From positions 1 to 64,000 of the forward strand of contig JAICQO010000009.1 of NCBI GenBank assembly GCA_025937835.1: 64,000 bases of DNA, read 5' to 3'. This DNA is from Polyangiaceae bacterium (GTDB taxonomy: Bacteria; Myxococcota_A; Polyangia; Polyangiales; Polyangiaceae). The notes under the pieces were generated by a model, which ran no database searches, was not told the origin of the DNA, and saw only the letters and a list, made by a program, of their open reading frames with translations. Shown piece after piece: positions 9,233 through 17,243 of the stretch (positions are counted from its first letter, which is position 1; each line of letters opens with the position of its first letter). Position numbers and translations under genes: made by a program.

Positions 9233-10144
9233 CTAGGCGAACACGGCCCAGACCCGCTCGATTGCCCAACAGCTCGCAGCCGAGCCGATCGCGTACACGA
9301 GGGCGCGTTCCACCGTCGCTGCGCGCGCCCAGCGCGTCGCCGAGCGCAGCGCGAACCAAGCCGGCGCAACCACCAAGAGCTGCCCGAGCTCCACCCCCGC
9401 GTTGAACGCCCCGAGCGCGAGCGGAACCTGCTGCGGCGGCAGCCCGACCTCGGCGAGCGCCCCCGCGAACCCGAAGCCGTGCAAGAGCCCGAACCCGAAC
9501 GCCACGGCCCAGGGTGCGCGCCGCGACCACGAATCCCCGGGCTTTGCGCACTCCACCGCGACCAGCAGGATCGACAGCGCGATCACCGCCTCCACCGGGG
9601 CAGACGGCACGCGCACCCAGCCGAGCACCGCGCCCGCCAGGGTAACGCTGTGTGCCAGCGTGAACGCGGTCACCGTCGCCACCAGCCGCCTTCCGTCGCG
9701 AACCAACAGCACGAGGGCCAGCACGAACAGCAGGTGGTCGATTCCGCCGAGGATGTGCTCGACCCCGAGCTTCGAAAACTCCCGAATCGTCTCCGCGACG
9801 TCCGTTCCGCCCCGCAGCTCGAGCCGCGCGTGTTCTGCGGAGGCGACCTGGGTGAGCTCCTTTCCGCCCGCCCACTGCACCCGCACCACGATCCGGTGCG
9901 CGCTGCCCTCGAGACCCGCAAAGTCGATCGAGGTGAGCCCCTCGCTGCCGCAGTCGATCGCCCCCTCCAGCAACGCGCAGTGCTCCGGGAACTCGGGATC
10001 GACGCCTCTTGCCGGCGCGGTCCATCGGATTAGAAATCGTCCGGCCGCCGTCTCTTCCAGCGCGAGCGCGCCGGAGGTCGCCTGGTGGCAAAGCCCCGTC
10101 CGCGCGAACAGCAGCACCGCGCACAGCAGCAGCAAGCGGATCAC
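9233..10144 (-). CDS. HupE/UreJ-family membrane protein
   Basis: 303 residues. It has a signal peptide, an N-terminal soluble domain of about 110 residues, then six or so membrane helices with the family signature HILGGIDHLLFVLALVLLV, FTLAHSVTLA, FGLLHGFGFAGAL and FNAGVELGQL. HupE/UreJ proteins are thought to be nickel/cobalt permeases, but the long-ectodomain subgroup like this one has no proven substrate. Start is GTG overlapping the PPIase stop (GTGA), so the two are coupled; I recall this PPIase-HupE pairing in other bacteria. No hydrogenase or urease genes are in view. Confidence 0.82.
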   Translation of the reverse strand: MIRLLLLCAVLLFARTGLCHQATSGALALEETAAGRFLIRWTAPARGVDPEFPEHCALLEGAIDCGSEGLTSIDFAGLEGSAHRIVVRVQWAGGKELTQVASAEHARLELRGGTDVAETIREFSKLGVEHILGGIDHLLFVLALVLLVRDGRRLVATVTAFTLAHSVTLAGAVLGWVRVPSAPVEAVIALSILLVAVECAKPGDSWSRRAPWAVAFGFGLLHGFGFAGALAEVGLPPQQVPLALGAFNAGVELGQLLVVAPAWFALRSATRWARAATVERALVYAIGSAASCWAIERVWAVFA

Positions 10145-10959
10145 GACGCCTCCACGAAGCGGTACCGCGACAACAGACGCCGCTCCGCTTTCTCTTTCAG
10201 CTCGTCACCCAGCGACGCTTTCCAGTCACGCACGAGCCGCGGCAAAAGCAGCGCTTCATCCGGCAATCCCGCGGGGATCGTCGCGACGACCCGCACCGCA
10301 TGAAAGCCGCGCGTGCTCTCCAGAACCACGACCGCTCCGGGCCTCGCGCGCGCCACGCCCTCTGCGAACTCGAAGCCAAAGAGCCGCGCCAGATCCTCGA
10401 ACGCCACTTCTTCCACCTTCGAGCCCACGTCGTACACGTCCCCCAGCGCCGAAAGCTCTTTTCCCTCCTTTGCCGCGCTGGCCGCGAAGCCCTTCGCGCG
10501 CGCCTCGGCGTCGCCGCCTTCCCGCTTGGCGAAGGCGTGCTCGAGCGTGTAACGCTCCGGCACCTCGTAGCGCGCGCGGTTCGCCTCCAAGAACCCGGTG
10601 AGCTCGGTGTCGGTCGGCTCGCGCTGGATCTCGAGCCTGCGAAACACCTCCAGGGCACGCGCCGCGATCCGCGCCGCCAGCTCCGGATCCGTGTGATCCA
10701 CGCCGAGCCGCACGGCTTCGCGGTACACCACCTCGTCGCTCTTCCAGCGCGCAATCGCCTCGTCGCGCTCGGCCGCCGTCGCTGCCCGACCCAATCGCCC
10801 TTCCAGCTCGCGCACCAGGTGCTCGCGCGTCGCCCGAGTCACCCGCACGACGTGCGCATCATCCGTGCGCGCCGCCGTCGCCCGGAGCGCGGCGAGCAGC
10901 CCGCCGAGCACGACGAAGTGGAGCAGCGGCTCCCGCAGCAGGCGCAACATCGATGCCAT
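10141..10959 (-). CDS. Parvulin-like peptidylprolyl isomerase, membrane anchored
   Basis: 272 residues from the ATG at 10959 (or 10950). One N-terminal membrane anchor (LLHFVVLGGLLAAL) is followed by an SurA-like helical region with VYREAVRLGVDHTDPELAAR and a C-terminal rotamase-like domain (ERYTLEHAFAK, GFHAVRVV). The PPIase core is divergent and some canonical parvulin active-site residues are not obvious, so it may be a chaperone-like relative. It is translationally coupled to the HupE/UreJ gene downstream and probably acts periplasmically on it or on its ectodomain (inference). Longer in-frame upstream sequence runs through the duplicated dyad region and is rejected. Confidence 0.75.
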   Translation of the reverse strand: MASMLRLLREPLLHFVVLGGLLAALRATAARTDDAHVVRVTRATREHLVRELEGRLGRAATAAERDEAIARWKSDEVVYREAVRLGVDHTDPELAARIAARALEVFRRLEIQREPTDTELTGFLEANRARYEVPERYTLEHAFAKREGGDAEARAKGFAASAAKEGKELSALGDVYDVGSKVEEVAFEDLARLFGFEFAEGVARARPGAVVVLESTRGFHAVRVVATIPAGLPDEALLLPRLVRDWKASLGDELKEKAERRLLSRYRFVEAS

Positions 10960-11041
10960 CCTAGACCGGTGCCCGCCCTCCGGGCGCAACCCGCTCTGCC
11001 TCGACGTCCGGCAGACCGTCCACGTCGGGGGAGCCTTCTCC

Positions 11042-11157
11042 AAACCCCAATCACAGTCACGATCGAGACTGCTACCGTGCGGTGCCGGAGCGGGTGACGG
11101 TGGCGAGCATGATCTCGGGCCTCGAAACCCCCATCACAGTCACGATCGAGACTGCTA
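11042..11157. repeat. Two copies of a 33-bp repeat containing an 18-bp near-perfect dyad
   Basis: Copies at 11042-11074 and 11125-11157 differ at one base. Each contains the dyad CAGTCACGATCGAGACTG (11054-11071 and 11137-11154), which equals its reverse complement except at one symmetric pair of positions and is centred on CGATCG. The two dyads are 83 bp apart and lie about 95 and 178 bp upstream of the PPIase-HupE start on the minus strand. The shape suits a dimeric repressor or activator. The regulator is not identified. Confidence 0.6.
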
Positions 11158-11201
11158 AATCGTTTCGCGAAGTGGACTGCCTCCGTCGCGAGGCCCTCGC
11201 C

Positions 11202-11265
11202 CCGCGCGCAGCGCAGCGAGCACGGGGCTTGAGGGCCTCGGCCGCGCGCAGCGCAGCGAGCACGG
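11202..11265. repeat. Pair of 24-bp GC-rich direct repeats
   Basis: The 24-mer beginning CCGCGCGCAGCGCAGCGAGC occurs at 11202-11225 and again at 11242-11265, exactly 40 bp apart, each preceded by a gaggccctcg/gagggcctcg-like stretch. No coding role is apparent. Possibly a remnant of a dispersed genomic repeat. Confidence 0.5.
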
Positions 11266-11452
11266 CCGGCCGCCATTCGCCGTACCCCGCGGGGAGCAGC
11301 CCCTGCCGACCGCCCTGCCAAACTCAAAAACCCCGCATAAACGCGCCGAGTCCGAGCGTCTGCCGTCCCCTCGCACCGCTCGCGTGTGGATCCCGTGCGC
11401 CGCCGCTTGACCTCCGGAAGCCACCGGCTAGGGTTCGCCCCTCAGATCGCCC

Positions 11453-11540
11453 GGAGAGGTGACCGAGTGGCCGAAGGTACCCGCTTGCTAAGCGGGCGTA
11501 GGTCAAAAGCCTACCGCGGGTTCGAATCCCGCCCTCTCCG
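11453..11540 (+). tRNA. tRNA-Ser (GCT anticodon)
   Basis: The 88-nt cloverleaf folds cleanly. The acceptor stem GGAGAGG (11453-11459) pairs with CCTCTCC (11533-11539), with discriminator G at 11540. The anticodon stem CCCGC/GCGGG encloses loop TTGCTAA, with anticodon GCT at 11487-11489. A long variable arm (GTAGG...CCTAC) is present as expected for class II tRNAs, and the T loop is TTCGAATCC. The 3' CCA is not encoded. It reads serine codons AGC/AGT. No integrase or duplicated 3' end is seen nearby, so it does not look occupied by an element. Confidence 0.97.
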
Positions 11541-11717
11541 CTGATGCCCCCACCCGTCGCTCCTCGCAGCCCTTCGGGCCGCTGCGGGGCGCCGACGCTG
11601 ACACGGGTCGCAACGAACACCACCGCTCGTCGTTGCTTCGCCGAACCGCGTTGAACGCTGGATACCGATACCTGCCCGACGTGGACGCCTCGACAGCGAG
11701 GAAACCCACCGCGCCCC

Positions 11718-12692
11718 TCAACCGCTCGGTGGTTCCCCGAGATCGAGGAGCTGCGAGCAGTAAAGGCCGACGCACTCGCTCGGCGTGGAGCGCGCGATGA
11801 GCTGTTGCATGGCGCGGACGTACTGCAGGTGGAGGTCGTGGAGCTCGCGCAGGGTGGCTCTCGAGACGGCGAAAACGCTGTAGCCGAAGCGACCCGGCGC
11901 GTTCGTCTTGAGGCGTTCGAGCGCTGTCTCCAGCCAGGCGACCTTCAGGGCCCGAGCGCGCTCAGGGTACTGGCCCGTGTCTATCGCCATGACTTCGAGC
12001 AAGCGGTAGCCGCGAGCGGTGCGTTTCACCTGCGCAGACCGTTCGAGCAGCTCGAGAGCGTCTCGAACTCGTTGCGGCGTAACGCACAAGCGGCGAGCAA
12101 TCCAAGCGCGCTGCGCAGCCGCGCCATTTGGCATGCCTTGGAGCTCGAGGGCCCGCAAGACCGCGTGCGACCAAGGCAAGTCGTAGCCTGCGTGGCGGGC
12201 GAGCTGGAGCCGCTCCCAGGCGCGGCTCACCGAGGGGACGCGGCTCGGATCTTCGACGGCTGCGATCAGATCGGGGAGGCGCCGGCTCATAACGTCCACC
12301 AGGCGGAGAAAATCTGGAAGCTTGGGTTCGGCCTCGCCCGCAAGCCAGCGCGCGACGCTGTAGCGATTGCGGTGAGCGAGCTCGGCGATCCGCAATACGG
12401 GCGTCTTTCCCCGAAGGTGCCTGAGGAACGCGGCGACGGCAGCAGCGGAGGTCGGTTCGTAGGCGGCAGCCCACTCGGGGAGCACGTGAAAGAAGGTCGC
12501 GAGCCAGTTTTTCGCTGTTGGGCGCAGCTTGCGGCGCACCTGAAGGAAGCGCGCAGCCGTGGGCCAGCTTCGCTGCGACTCCCACCGGTGCACGATGTTG
12601 CTGCGATAGCCGGCGCGGCGGCTCAGCTCCGCACACGATCTCTGCCCTCGTAGTGCCCGCACCAGCTGCGCTGCGGTCACCTCGTAGTTCAT
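11718..12692 (-). CDS. TIGR02147/DUF4423-type regulator
   Basis: 324 residues from MNYEVTAAQLVRALRG. The N terminus is a helix-turn-helix of the XRE kind (CAELSRRAGYRSNIVHRWES), the middle repeats a second HTH-like piece (HRNRYSVARWLAGE), and the C-terminal half (WIARRLCVTPQRVRDALELLER then GYSVFAVSRATLRELHDL) fits the DUF4423 part of the TIGR02147 family that is expanded in myxobacteria and Fibrobacter. Function in that family is unproven but regulatory in appearance. It is divergent from a lipoprotein gene; the 129-bp gap carries two phased 10-bp repeats that could be its operator. Confidence 0.72.
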   Translation of the reverse strand: MNYEVTAAQLVRALRGQRSCAELSRRAGYRSNIVHRWESQRSWPTAARFLQVRRKLRPTAKNWLATFFHVLPEWAAAYEPTSAAAVAAFLRHLRGKTPVLRIAELAHRNRYSVARWLAGEAEPKLPDFLRLVDVMSRRLPDLIAAVEDPSRVPSVSRAWERLQLARHAGYDLPWSHAVLRALELQGMPNGAAAQRAWIARRLCVTPQRVRDALELLERSAQVKRTARGYRLLEVMAIDTGQYPERARALKVAWLETALERLKTNAPGRFGYSVFAVSRATLRELHDLHLQYVRAMQQLIARSTPSECVGLYCSQLLDLGEPPSG

Positions 12693-12757
12693 CGGCGTCG
12701 CTCGCAAGTCGCGATTACTGCTGGCATGTATGGACTGATTAGCACATTGACGTGGCA

Positions 12758-12787
12758 TTCTGGGCATGAGATGTGCGTTCTGGGCAT
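12758..12787. promoter_or_regulatory. Two TTCTGGGCAT repeats, 20 bp apart, in a divergent promoter
   Basis: TTCTGGGCAT occurs at 12758-12767 and 12778-12787, i.e. with a spacing of two DNA helix turns, between the TIGR02147 regulator and the divergent lipoprotein gene. Same-face direct repeats are typical of cooperative activator or repressor sites. Binding by the adjacent regulator is an inference. Confidence 0.4.
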
Positions 12788-12821
12788 TGCCGCGCGCCCA
12801 GTGCCGTGACATTCCCGAGCC

Positions 12822-13679
12822 ATGGGCACGGCAAACCGTCTGCGTCGGAGCGGAGCGTCCTCTCTGGTGGTCTTGTTCGTGAGCGGGTGCACCGCGTCGA
12901 ACGATGACCGCGACGCGCCGCCAGCGGGTGGCGATGGCGCTGAAGCGACGAGCGTTTGCGCCGAGTGCCCGGTGCAGGCGGGCGGCGAGTCGAGCGATTA
13001 CGGCGGAACACCTCACCCGTGCATGACCTTCGAGGTGCGAACGGAGGTCGACCGCGAGCGCGCCGTCGAGCTCGGTTTCGACGTAGACCAACTCGAGCGA
13101 CGCATCGAGCGACCCATCGACGCCGCGTTGCAGTGGATGCCGGCAGACCCTCGAGGAGGCAGCGCCGCCGCGGGCTATCTAACAGAGACGCGAATCTCGG
13201 CCTCCGTTCGGCCTTCCGATCGGTTCACGCATGTGGGACCCGATCCTGCGCGCTGCGACGGGAGCGCGTGCTCGGACCCCGAGCTCGGCGAGTGGACCTG
13301 TGCCGAGCGCCTCGAGCTCGGCGTCGAGGCCGAGCTCCGCACACTCGACGGCGCCGTCAACGCTGTCGTCTCGGGCTCCGTTCTCCAGGGAAAGCCCGGG
13401 GGCTCCTTCGCTGACACCCCAGCGGGGTCGCTCCACTCAAACCTCCGCGACGTTTACGGAAGCTTGCGCGTGTTCCCGGACCCGAACTTCACGATCGTGG
13501 AAGCGCGCTTGATGGTGGACCTCTACTTTATGGCCGATCACACGGCAGGAGATGTGAACCCTGCGATCGTGCTCCGGAGCTCCCCCGCTAGCGCCGTGCA
13601 CTACCGCCCGCTGCGGGGACATTGGCCGAGCACGCCCGCTGACCCCGTGGATCCTCCGATGGGCGGGCCCGAGCCGTGA
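12822..13679 (+). CDS. Lipoprotein of unknown function
   Basis: 285 residues with an Arg-rich start, hydrophobic core and lipobox LFVSGC. The mature protein has paired cysteines (CAECPVQAGG, CDGSACSDPELGEWTC) and a beta-rich body (FEVRTEVDRERAVELGFD, GSLRVFPDPNFTIVEARL), but I recognise no domain. It is divergent from the TIGR02147 regulator, an arrangement I associate with myxobacterial surface proteins. Its TGA overlaps a following GTG (GTGA). Confidence 0.7.
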   Translation: MGTANRLRRSGASSLVVLFVSGCTASNDDRDAPPAGGDGAEATSVCAECPVQAGGESSDYGGTPHPCMTFEVRTEVDRERAVELGFDVDQLERRIERPIDAALQWMPADPRGGSAAAGYLTETRISASVRPSDRFTHVGPDPARCDGSACSDPELGEWTCAERLELGVEAELRTLDGAVNAVVSGSVLQGKPGGSFADTPAGSLHSNLRDVYGSLRVFPDPNFTIVEARLMVDLYFMADHTAGDVNPAIVLRSSPASAVHYRPLRGHWPSTPADPVDPPMGGPEP

Positions 13680-14056
13680 CCTTGGAGTCCGAGGCCACCG
13701 TTCACACGTTCAGCCGCTTCGAGCGCGAGGTGCGCTGGGACCTGGGGGACCGATCGGGCTCGTCGCGCACTCTGGCGTTGCGATCGGGTCTCGAGCTGAG
13801 CCTTTCACGCTTGCGCTGGAAGCGAAGCTGGGCGCTTGCGTTCGATCCCGAGCCTTCGACGCTGAAGTTCCTGATCACCTGCGGTCCGGGTCCGACGCTG
13901 ACCACTCCCGGGGGCGCTGCGCACGAGCTCGCGAGTGGCACGGCGCACGTCGGCGGTGCATTGCCTGGTCCGACGGATCCGGCGCATGATCCGAGCGCCG
14001 GACTTTCCAGCGATGACACCGACCCTCCCAGAAATTCGGCTGCTCCGAGACAGTGA
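13676..14056 (+). CDS. Orphan fragment resembling an AraC-type N-terminal sensing domain
   Basis: 126 residues with a GTG start overlapping the lipoprotein stop. The stretch LRSGLELSLSRLRWKRSWAL then STLKFLITCGPGPTLTT and ASGTAHVGG resembles the beta-rich N-terminal domain of some AraC-family regulators. The similarity stops near residue 98 and the last part is low complexity; no AraC DNA-binding domain follows, and its 3' end overlaps the GNAT gene by 44 bp. It is most simply a decayed or truncated gene whose C-terminal half has been lost. It could also be untranslated. Confidence 0.4.
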   Translation: MTLESEATVHTFSRFEREVRWDLGDRSGSSRTLALRSGLELSLSRLRWKRSWALAFDPEPSTLKFLITCGPGPTLTTPGGAAHELASGTAHVGGALPGPTDPAHDPSAGLSSDDTDPPRNSAAPRQ

Positions 14057-14543
14057 CTCATTCGAAGCCCTGACGGCTCTCCTGCACCGCGCCTACGCGT
14101 CGCTCGCCGCCTTGGGTTTTCGCTATCGCGCGACGTATCAGGATGCGGCGACCACGCGGCAGCGCGCCGCGAAAGGAGAATGTTACCTCGCCTTCCAGGA
14201 CGATCGCCTGGTCGGCACCATTCTCCTGGTTCCACCATCGGAGCGGGCACCGCACTGTTCCTGGTACGACCGCAACGACGTCTCGATCGTGAGCCAGTTC
14301 GCAGTCGAGCCCGAGCTCCAACGACAAGGGCTCGGCGGGCGCCTCTTGTCGATGGCCGAAGAGCGCGCGCAGGTGCTCGGTGCCGCCGAGGTCGCCATCG
14401 ACACGGCAGAAGGCGCCGCCCACCTGATCCGCTTCTACGCTGCTCGTGGCTACCGTCACGTGGGGTACGAACAGTGGAACCACACCAACTATCGGAGCGT
14501 GATCCTCAGCAAGCGGCTCGGCGATGGAAAGCCGGGAGATTGA
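14013..14543 (+). CDS. GNAT-family N-acetyltransferase
   Basis: 176 residues from the ATG at 14013. The acetyl-CoA-binding signature is visible as VSQFAVEPELQRQGLGGRLL (motif A, Q/RxxGxG/A), followed by VAIDTAEGAAHLIRFYAARG, typical of the motif B region where the substrate-facing residues lie. The C terminus contains RHVGYEQW. Substrate unknown. The gene starts inside the AraC-like fragment, so the start at 14013 is preferred over one further upstream. Confidence 0.85.
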   Translation: MTPTLPEIRLLRDSDSFEALTALLHRAYASLAALGFRYRATYQDAATTRQRAAKGECYLAFQDDRLVGTILLVPPSERAPHCSWYDRNDVSIVSQFAVEPELQRQGLGGRLLSMAEERAQVLGAAEVAIDTAEGAAHLIRFYAARGYRHVGYEQWNHTNYRSVILSKRLGDGKPGD

Positions 14544-14570
14544 CCGGATCAGCGCTATCCTTCTTCCGCC

Positions 14571-14819
14571 ATGGCTGAGCAATTTGGAAGCATCGCGGCG
14601 ATCGGTCGTCTGTTGGGGGAGGTGGAGGCGTTACTGAAGCAGCCGAGCGTGCAGATGGAGCTCGGGAAGCGCGGGATCAACGCCAGCATCGCGCTGGTAG
14701 CCGCCCAGGGGCTCGAGTTCTACATGGAGGGCAACCGGGTTCGCGCGCACGAGGACTTTGCGACGGCCGCCGAGGAGATCCGAGCGCGCCTGGAGGTGCC
14801 GCCCTCCCGGCTCCCCTAG
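14571..14819 (+). CDS. Small hypothetical protein
   Basis: 82 residues, MAEQFGSIAAIGRLLGEV to PPSRLP, mostly predicted helix, acidic-basic balanced, with no signal or membrane segment. The composition and frame-specific GC pattern look like real coding sequence, and an ATG with upstream purines is present. Its stop shares the palindromic CTAG with the convergent HxlR gene. Function unknown. Confidence 0.55.
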   Translation: MAEQFGSIAAIGRLLGEVEALLKQPSVQMELGKRGINASIALVAAQGLEFYMEGNRVRAHEDFATAAEEIRARLEVPPSRLP

Positions 14820-15502
14820 GTCGAGGCGGCGCGGGGGATGTTCGCGAACGAGCTCAAGAGCAGCCACGAGGGGAAGGCGCGGGTGAGCTTGGGGTCGCCT
14901 TTGAGCTCGATGGCGCGGGTGCGCAGGGCTTCGGTGATGTCGCGGTGGCCCATCCAGACTTCGACCATGGTGCGGAGCTTGGCTTCGACGGTGAGGGCGA
15001 CGTCGAAGCCGGGGTTGGTCATGCACAGCTCGACGTCGGGTCGCTCGACGCACAGCCAATAACGGCTGACTTTGGCGGGGACGTCGCGGAACCAGAACTG
15101 GACGACGGTCTGCTCGGCGGGGAGGCGCTGGGTGTCGAGGCGCCGGCGCAAGTCCCACATCATCAAGACCGGATCGAGATCGTCGGGCGAGAGGTTGTGC
15201 TCGACCCAGCGCCGTGCCCAGGTGCCGAGGCCCATCACGATCGGCTCGAGCTCACGACCGGCCTGGGTGAGGCGGTAGACGACGACGCCCTTCTCGCGTT
15301 CCTGCCGCTCGACGAGGCCGGCCTCCTCGAGGCTCTTCAAGCGTTGCGACAACAGGCTGCGCGAGATCAGGGGCAAGCCGTTCAGGAGCTCGTTGAAGCG
15401 ATAGTCGTCGCACAAGAGCTCGCGCACGATCAGCAGCGTCCAGCGCTCGCCGACGATCTCGAGGGCCTGCGAGACGGGGCAGAACTGGCCATAGCCGGAC
15501 AT
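14816..15502 (-). CDS. HxlR-family transcriptional regulator with SCP2-like extension
   Basis: 228 residues. The N-terminal winged helix is clearly HxlR type: CPVSQALEIVGERWTLLIVR, then FNELLNGLPLISRSLLSQRL and VVYRLTQAGRELEP. About 110 residues follow that resemble a sterol-carrier/SCP2-like domain (VQFWFRDVPAKVSRYWL, LTVEAKLRTMVEVWMG), a fusion seen in other HxlR proteins. The Cys at position 8 is the redox or ligand-sensing Cys of many HxlR members. It is divergent from an acyl-CoA dehydrogenase gene, which is its likeliest target. Confidence 0.88.
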   Translation of the reverse strand: MSGYGQFCPVSQALEIVGERWTLLIVRELLCDDYRFNELLNGLPLISRSLLSQRLKSLEEAGLVERQEREKGVVVYRLTQAGRELEPIVMGLGTWARRWVEHNLSPDDLDPVLMMWDLRRRLDTQRLPAEQTVVQFWFRDVPAKVSRYWLCVERPDVELCMTNPGFDVALTVEAKLRTMVEVWMGHRDITEALRTRAIELKGDPKLTRAFPSWLLLSSFANIPRAAST

Positions 15503-15588
15503 GCCGTGATTTTCTTGGAAAATAGCGGCCAGGGCAACGGTCCATTTTTCGAACTTGTTCGGGATCGCCGCGGGCGTAGCTTGGGCGC

Positions 15589-16695
15589 GTGACCTCAGCT
15601 CAACGGTTTTTCGATCTCGTCCAAACCCTGGGGCCCGGCTTCCGCGAGCGCGCGGCGGGGTCCGATCGCGACGGCCGTTTCGCGGCCGAAAACTACGCCG
15701 CGCTCAAGGAACATCGATTCTTTTCCGCCGGCGTGCCCGTGGAGCTCGGTGGCGGCGGCGCGAGCCATCGAGAGCTCTGCGAGCTGCTCCGGCAGCTGTC
15801 GTGTTTCTGTTCGTCGACCGCGCTCGCGCTGTCGATGCACACGCACCTGGTCGCGCTCTCTGTCTGGAGGCACCGCCACGGGCAGCCGGCAGAGGCCTTG
15901 CTACGCAAGATCGCCGCTTCCGAGCTGGTGTTGGTGAGCACGGGAGCTGGGGACTGGGTGGACAGCGTCGGCCGCGCCGAGCGCGTGGAAGGCGGCTATC
16001 GCGTGAACGCGGTCAAACGCTTCTGCAGCGGAGCGCCCGCCGGCGATCTGCTGGTCACGAGCGCGCCCTGCGATGCCGAGGTGCTGCACTTCCCGGTGCC
16101 CATCCGGAGCCCCGGTGTCACGATCCGCGACGACTGGGATACGCTCGGCATGCGCGCGACCGGCTCGCACTCGATCGAGCTCACGGACGTGTTCGTCCCG
16201 GAAGCAGCGGTCGCGCTGAAGCGCGCGCGCGGCGAATGGCACCCGTTCTGGAACGCGGTCGTGACCATCGCGCCGCCCATCTACCTGGCTCCGTACGTGG
16301 GAGCGGCCGAAAGCATCGCGGAGCTTTCGCGCGCCGCTGTGAAACAGAAACCGCTCGATGCCTTGCAAATACTCACGCTCGGCGAGCTCGAGAATCAGCT
16401 CACGCTCCTGCACCTTTCCTGGCAGAGCATGGTCGACATCAGCAACGACTACGACGTCGCCCCGAGCATCGACAGCGCGAACCGCATGCTGGTCAGAAAG
16501 ACGCTCGCCGCCAACGCCGCGCTCGCCGTCGCTGCCAAAGCCGTCGAGCTCAGCGGCGGCAGCGCGCTCTTCCGCTCCAGCGGCATGGAGCGGCTGTTCC
16601 GCGACCTCCAGGGCGCCCCGTTCCATCCGCTTCCCGAGAAGAAGCAGCTGCTGTTCAGCGGTCGCGTCGCCGCGGGCTTGTCACCCGTCGGCTAG
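15589..16695 (+). CDS. Acyl-CoA dehydrogenase-like flavoprotein
   Basis: 368 residues with a GTG start. The order of segments matches acyl-CoA dehydrogenases: an N-terminal helical domain (VPVELGGGGASHRELCELLRQL), the FAD-binding beta domain (LVLVSTGAGDW, WDTLGMRATGSHSIELTDVFV, where the TLGMRATGS motif contacts flavin) and a C-terminal helical bundle. The usual catalytic Glu is not obvious, so it may be a monooxygenase or nitroalkane-oxidase-type relative such as the DszC/HpaB-like group. It is divergent from the HxlR regulator. Confidence 0.82.
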   Translation: MTSAQRFFDLVQTLGPGFRERAAGSDRDGRFAAENYAALKEHRFFSAGVPVELGGGGASHRELCELLRQLSCFCSSTALALSMHTHLVALSVWRHRHGQPAEALLRKIAASELVLVSTGAGDWVDSVGRAERVEGGYRVNAVKRFCSGAPAGDLLVTSAPCDAEVLHFPVPIRSPGVTIRDDWDTLGMRATGSHSIELTDVFVPEAAVALKRARGEWHPFWNAVVTIAPPIYLAPYVGAAESIAELSRAAVKQKPLDALQILTLGELENQLTLLHLSWQSMVDISNDYDVAPSIDSANRMLVRKTLAANAALAVAAKAVELSGGSALFRSSGMERLFRDLQGAPFHPLPEKKQLLFSGRVAAGLSPVG

Positions 16696-16718
16696 GGCTC
16701 GGGGATTCGGGTCGATCC

Positions 16719-17243
16719 TCACCGCCGTTCGAACAACATCTCCTCGTCTTCCTCGATGATCGAGAGCGAGGCTCCGGATGCCGTGTATCCGAAGGCGTTG
16801 ACGCGGCCTTCCGGGCAGACCATCTCGACCGCCAACACATTGCCGGTCGTCGCCACGCGTGCGGTGAATCCCCGGGGCTCCGGCGCCTCTCCGGCGGAGC
16901 CTTCGTCGAACCAATAGTCGAGGACGGTGGCGTTTCGACGTAAGCGCAGCGCGGCGCGCATGAAGCTTGGTTCGTCGTCGTCTCTCGCCATCATCCGATA
17001 GCGCACGTGTCCGACGAGCTCGTAGTCTCCGTCTTTCAGCGCGCCGCCGGCCCCGGTCGGGAGCTCCGTCACGATCCGCACCTCCTCCTGATGGGCCGTC
17101 TCCGGGAGCGTGAGCACCGCGCAGTCGATCGGGCCCGTTTCCACCGGTCCCATCTCCGGATCGTCACCCTGCGAATCGTCGTCCCCGCAACCGGCTAGAA
17201 GGAACCCGCAACCCATTAGAAGGCAAACGACCACACACCGCAT
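16719..17243 (-). CDS. Small lipoprotein of unknown function
   Basis: 174 residues starting MRCVVVCLLMGCGFLLAGC, a lipoprotein signal with lipobox LLAGC followed by an acidic stretch (GDDDSQGDDPEMG). The rest is beta-rich (DGDYELVGHVRYRMM, RGFTARVATTGNVLAVEMVC) without a family I recognise. Its start lies inside the 3' end of the LuxR-type gene, an 80-bp same-strand overlap in a different frame. Confidence 0.65.
   Translation of the reverse strand: MRCVVVCLLMGCGFLLAGCGDDDSQGDDPEMGPVETGPIDCAVLTLPETAHQEEVRIVTELPTGAGGALKDGDYELVGHVRYRMMARDDDEPSFMRAALRLRRNATVLDYWFDEGSAGEAPEPRGFTARVATTGNVLAVEMVCPEGRVNAFGYTASGASLSIIEEDEEMLFERR

Larger units (their letters stand above)
10960..11452. other. Intergenic region with two repeat pairs
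   Basis: This roughly 490-bp stretch between the PPIase gene and tRNA-Ser has no convincing gene. It holds a 33-bp repeat present twice (11042 and 11125) and a 24-bp GC-rich repeat present twice (11202 and 11242), described separately. Open frames here on both strands are low-complexity Arg/Ala/Gly shadows. Confidence 0.6.

Noticed and set aside
11453-12692. Mobile element integrated at tRNA-Ser
   Set aside because: No integrase, no repeated tRNA end and no composition change are seen.
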